From positions 1 through 64,000 of the forward strand of contig DASXPS010000046.1 in assembly GCA_036493475.1 (NCBI GenBank): a stretch of DNA of 64,000 bases, written 5' to 3'. Under the pieces are notes generated by a model. That model did no database searches. It was not told the DNA's origin and was given only the letters and a program-made list of their open reading frames with translations. Position 1 is the stretch's first letter; every line of letters begins with the position of its first letter. Origin of the DNA: Sporichthyaceae bacterium. GTDB lineage: Bacteria > Actinomycetota > Actinomycetes > Sporichthyales > Sporichthyaceae. A program made the translations under genes and the position numbers. This document shows, one piece after another, positions 60,579 to 64,000 of the stretch.

Positions 60579-61330
60579 GCCACCAGGCGGGCGATGGCGA
60601 TCACGCCGATGGCGACGATGATCGCGCGCAACGCGGCGGGCGACAGGCGCCGTGCGTAGCGGCCACCGAGGAAGCCGCCGATCATCGACCCGACGGCGAT
60701 CAGTCCGGCCACCGTCCAATCGATGTGATGCACCGTCACGAACAGCAGGGCGGCGGTGAGGTTGGCGGTCAGCGCGAGCGCGTTCTTCAACGCATTGAGG
60801 TGCTGCATATCCGCACGCAGCATGGTGCTGAGCACGCCGATGAGCATGATGCCCTGCGCAGCCCCGAAGTAGCCGCCGTAGACGCCGACGGCAAACACCG
60901 CGGCCATCATCAGCCACGTGCGGTCGCGCGGCTCGTCCTGCGCCTGCCGGGTCGACAGCAGTTTGCTCAGCTGCGGCTGCACCAACACCAGCAGCAGAGC
61001 GCTGCCGATGAGGAACGGCACGATCGCCTTGAACGCGCTGGCCGGCGCGGTGAGCAGCAGTACGCCGCCGAGGATCGCACCGAGCACGGAGACCGGGACG
61101 AACTGGATCAGCCGATGGCGCAGCGCCCGCAGTTCCGGCCCGTAGGCCCACAGCGCGGCCGCGGAGCCGGGCACCAGGCCGACGGTGTTGGAGACGTTGG
61201 CCAACAGCGGCTGGTAGCCGATGGCCACCAACGTCGGGAAGGTGACCAGGGTCCCCGACCCGGCCACCGCGTTGATCGCGCCCGCCGCCAACCCGGCGGC
61301 CAGCACCGCGGGCACATGCCAGGCGATCAC
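60575..61330 (-). CDS. TSUP-family (TauE/SafE) membrane transporter
   Basis: A 251-aa polytopic membrane protein with seven to eight hydrophobic helices. The duplicated TSUP pattern is visible: AGAINAVAGSGTLVTFPTL near the N-terminus and GVYGGYFGAAQGIMLIGVL in the second half. Members export sulfite, sulfoacetate or other organosulfur anions. A sulfur link to the sulfate-reduction operon is possible but far away in the window. It starts GTG at 61330, 10 bp after the small membrane protein gene on the same strand. Confidence 0.9.
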   Translation of the reverse strand: MIAWHVPAVLAAGLAAGAINAVAGSGTLVTFPTLVAIGYQPLLANVSNTVGLVPGSAAALWAYGPELRALRHRLIQFVPVSVLGAILGGVLLLTAPASAFKAIVPFLIGSALLLVLVQPQLSKLLSTRQAQDEPRDRTWLMMAAVFAVGVYGGYFGAAQGIMLIGVLSTMLRADMQHLNALKNALALTANLTAALLFVTVHHIDWTVAGLIAVGSMIGGFLGGRYARRLSPAALRAIIVAIGVIAIARLVA

Positions 61331-61340
61331 CGGCCGCGAC

Positions 61341-61577
61341 TCACCCGGAGCCCGCGCGCAACCGGCTGAGCAGCACCGGTCGCAACAGCAGGGTGCCCAT
61401 CACAGCCATCGCGGTGAACGCCACCACCTGCAGTCCGAACCCGGCGTCGGTGCGAGCGGCAATCAACGACGGCACCAGCGCGGCGCCACCGAAGGTGGCG
61501 AACACCAGGTCTTGGCGCACCGCCTCAATCAGCGCCAACGCGGCCAGCGCGATCAACCACCACGCCCAGGGGTCCAC
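61341..61577 (-). CDS. Small membrane protein resembling the NfeD N-terminal membrane region
   Basis: A 78-aa protein with three hydrophobic segments (WAWWLIALAALALIEAV, FGGAALVPSLIAA, LQVVAFTAMAVMGTLLL). The pattern resembles the membrane part of NfeD-like proteins, but the C-terminal OB domain is absent. GTG start at 61577. It precedes and is probably cotranscribed with the TSUP transporter. Confidence 0.65.
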   Translation of the reverse strand: MDPWAWWLIALAALALIEAVRQDLVFATFGGAALVPSLIAARTDAGFGLQVVAFTAMAVMGTLLLRPVLLSRLRAGSG

Positions 61578-61615
61578 CCGTCCATCGTAGGGACCCCGGT
61601 TCGCGGGCCGAGTGA

Positions 61616-62740
<1,125 letters not shown>

Positions 62741-62758
62741 GGCGTTGCGAGGTGGCGG

Positions 62759-63586
62759 CTACGCCAATCGGGCGGCGAACCGGGCGCCGTCGCGGCTGAG
62801 CACCAGGGGCACGCCGAAGCACGCGGTCAGGTTCGCCTCGGTCAAGGTGGTGAACAACTCCCCGGAGGCGACCACCCGGCCGTCGCGGAGCATCAGCACG
62901 TGCGTGATACCCGGCGGGATCTCCTCGACGTGGTGGGTCACCATGATCATCGTCGGGGCGAACGAGTCGCGGGCCAGCCGGGAGAGCCGCCGCACCAGGT
63001 CCTCGCGTCCGCCCAGGTCCAGCCCGGCGGCAGGCTCGTCGAGCAGCAGCAGTTCCGGGTCGGCCATCAAGGCCCGGGCGATCTGCACGCGCTTGCGTTC
63101 ACCCTCGGACAGCGTGCCGAACGTCCGGTTGAGGTACTCGCTCATGCCGAGTACCCGCAGCAATAACTCGGCCCGCTCCACGTCGACCTGCGCGTAGTTC
63201 TCCCGGAACCGACCGACCACCGCGTAGGCCGCGGTGAGCACCACGTCGCGGACCTTCTCGTTGCGCGGCAGGCGATCCGCGAGCGCCGCGCTGGCCAGGC
63301 CGACCCGCGGCCGTAGCTCGAACACATCGGTCTCGCCGAGCACCTCGCCGAGGATGGCCGCCCAACCAGAGGTCGGGTGCAGATGGCCGGCGACGATCTG
63401 CAACAGCGTGGTCTTGCCCGCGCCGTTGGGGCCGAGCACCACCCAGCGCTCCCCGGCCCACACCTGCAGGTGAATGTCGTCCAGCAAGCGGGCGCCGTCC
63501 CGGACGACGCAGATCTCGGCCAGGTCGAGGACCAGGTCCGGTGCGGTGGTGGGGCCGTCGACGGGCGCGTGGTGGGGCGTGGTCAT
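62759..63586 (-). CDS. ABC transporter ATP-binding protein
   Basis: A 275-aa ATPase. It has Walker A (LGPNGAGKTTLL), signature (LSEGERKRVQIA), Walker B (LLLLDEPAAGLD) and H-loop (MVTHHVEEI). The class resembles stand-alone or ModF/YlmA-like ATPases seen in actinobacteria without an adjacent permease; none is visible here. ATG 63586 was chosen because upstream sequence in frame is not conserved-looking. The gene is convergent with the Rpf-like gene. Confidence 0.88.
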   Translation of the reverse strand: MTTPHHAPVDGPTTAPDLVLDLAEICVVRDGARLLDDIHLQVWAGERWVVLGPNGAGKTTLLQIVAGHLHPTSGWAAILGEVLGETDVFELRPRVGLASAALADRLPRNEKVRDVVLTAAYAVVGRFRENYAQVDVERAELLLRVLGMSEYLNRTFGTLSEGERKRVQIARALMADPELLLLDEPAAGLDLGGREDLVRRLSRLARDSFAPTMIMVTHHVEEIPPGITHVLMLRDGRVVASGELFTTLTEANLTACFGVPLVLSRDGARFAARLA

Positions 63587-63701
63587 CGCCGTCAACCTAG
63601 CCTGTCGACGGCTGCGAACATGCCGCCGACCGGCGCCCGACGCGCCCGCCATTGCGCGGGAGTTGCTCGCCCGGCGGCCTTCGCGGCTTACCCTGGCGCT
63701 C

Positions 63702-64000
63702 GTGGATCCATCACGTTGCGGCCGTTTGGTCGCCTGGGGCAACGCGGTGCTGGCCGGCCTGATCAGTCCGGACACCGCTGCCGATCAGGTGGCCGGCGCT
63801 GATGCCTGCCATCGGGTGAGTGGCCCGGATCGGGCCGAGACCACGCTGCCCGTGGTGCTGGCCGGATTGCGCTCGGCCGGCGTGCGCGGACTACTGCTGG
63901 TGCTGCCGGTGCCCGGCGATCCTTCCGGGCTGCCGGGGCCGGCCGGCTTCAACAACCGGGCGTTGGAGGCCGGGCAGGCGGTACTCACCGTCGGCGGCAA
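63702..64000 (+). CDS. Conserved hypothetical protein, truncated by the window edge
   Basis: An open frame from GTG 63702 (DPSRCGRLVAWGNAVLAGL) to the window end, at least 99 residues. It contains SPDTAADQV, TTLPVVLAGLRSAGVRGLLLVL and PVPGDPSGLPGPAGFNNRALEAGQAV. The PGDP...GL.GP..FN..ALEAG pattern occurs in an uncharacterised actinobacterial family I have seen but cannot name. It is divergent from the ABC ATPase gene, 115 bp away. The C-terminal part lies outside the window. Confidence 0.7.
   Translation, partial: MDPSRCGRLVAWGNAVLAGLISPDTAADQVAGADACHRVSGPDRAETTLPVVLAGLRSAGVRGLLLVLPVPGDPSGLPGPAGFNNRALEAGQAVLTVGG

Overview
The window is about 70% GC and densely coded, with many ATGA/GTGA stop-start overlaps, frequent GTG starts and Tat/lipoprotein signals. 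It carries coenzyme F420 genes (fbiC, fbiA), a mycobacterial-type ligC and PrimPolC, a Rpf-like resuscitation factor and a cobalamin gene order resembling mycobacteria. This points to a high-GC actinomycete. The genus cannot be fixed from the sequence. No rRNA, tRNA, CRISPR array, IS element or prophage was recognised.

Layout. (1) 134-3990: assimilatory sulfate reduction operon (sulfite reductase, a 47-aa four-cysteine protein, APS reductase, APS kinase, a SirB/CbiX-like chelatase). (2) 4033-5546: Tat lipoprotein related to intradiol dioxygenases, and a conserved protein of unknown function. (3) 5610-14044: glycogen-to-trehalose genes glgX-treY-treZ, interrupted by an opposing subtilase gene and followed by a RibD-like reductase. 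(4) 14083-19709: ligC and a primase-polymerase flanking a secreted subtilase and two paralogous lipoproteins; then msrB. (5) 19974-28179: one nine-gene operon of the MSMEG_0565-0572 / Nit1C type (flavoprotein, amidohydrolase, MSMEG_0572 protein, radical SAM enzyme, fused GNAT-AIR-synthase protein, two tandem nitrilases, glycosyltransferase). Its second nitrilase has lost the catalytic Cys and Glu, and its first gene is a 41-aa short MSMEG_0570 protein. (6) 28407-36076: small secreted protein, a nitric oxide synthase oxygenase gene broken by one base in a C8 run, a stand-alone LigD-type ligase, fbiC, fbiA, a nitroreductase and an SGNH hydrolase. (7) 36214-40462: two duplicated secreted proteins with a collagen-like stretch and seven RCC1-type repeats, gene fragments left by rearrangement, a methyltransferase with an internal deletion, an intact methyltransferase and a YciI-like protein. 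(8) 40510-46565: FadD36-like acyl-CoA synthetase, then an efeO-efeB-ABC transporter unit behind an IdeR/DtxR-like iron box. (9) 46567-60107, minus strand: tRNA/rRNA methyltransferase, cysG, fused bluB-cobT, cobC, cobB, cobO, ChlI/ChlD-like chelatase, Rrf2 regulator, a Gln/Asn/Asp-rich secreted protein, cobQ, cobD. (10) 60133-64000: arfB, a TSUP transporter, a small membrane protein, a Rpf/LysM protein, an ABC ATPase and a gene cut by the window edge.

The regions connect in places. Siroheme made through CysG serves the sulfite reductase. CysG also feeds uroporphyrinogen III into the cobalamin genes. F420 genes supply a cofactor that could serve reductases. The nit operon is the most unusual block. 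A recurrent 14-15 bp palindrome (CTGACG-N2/3-CGTCAG) appears through the window, often where two convergent genes end, and there it supplies both stop codons.
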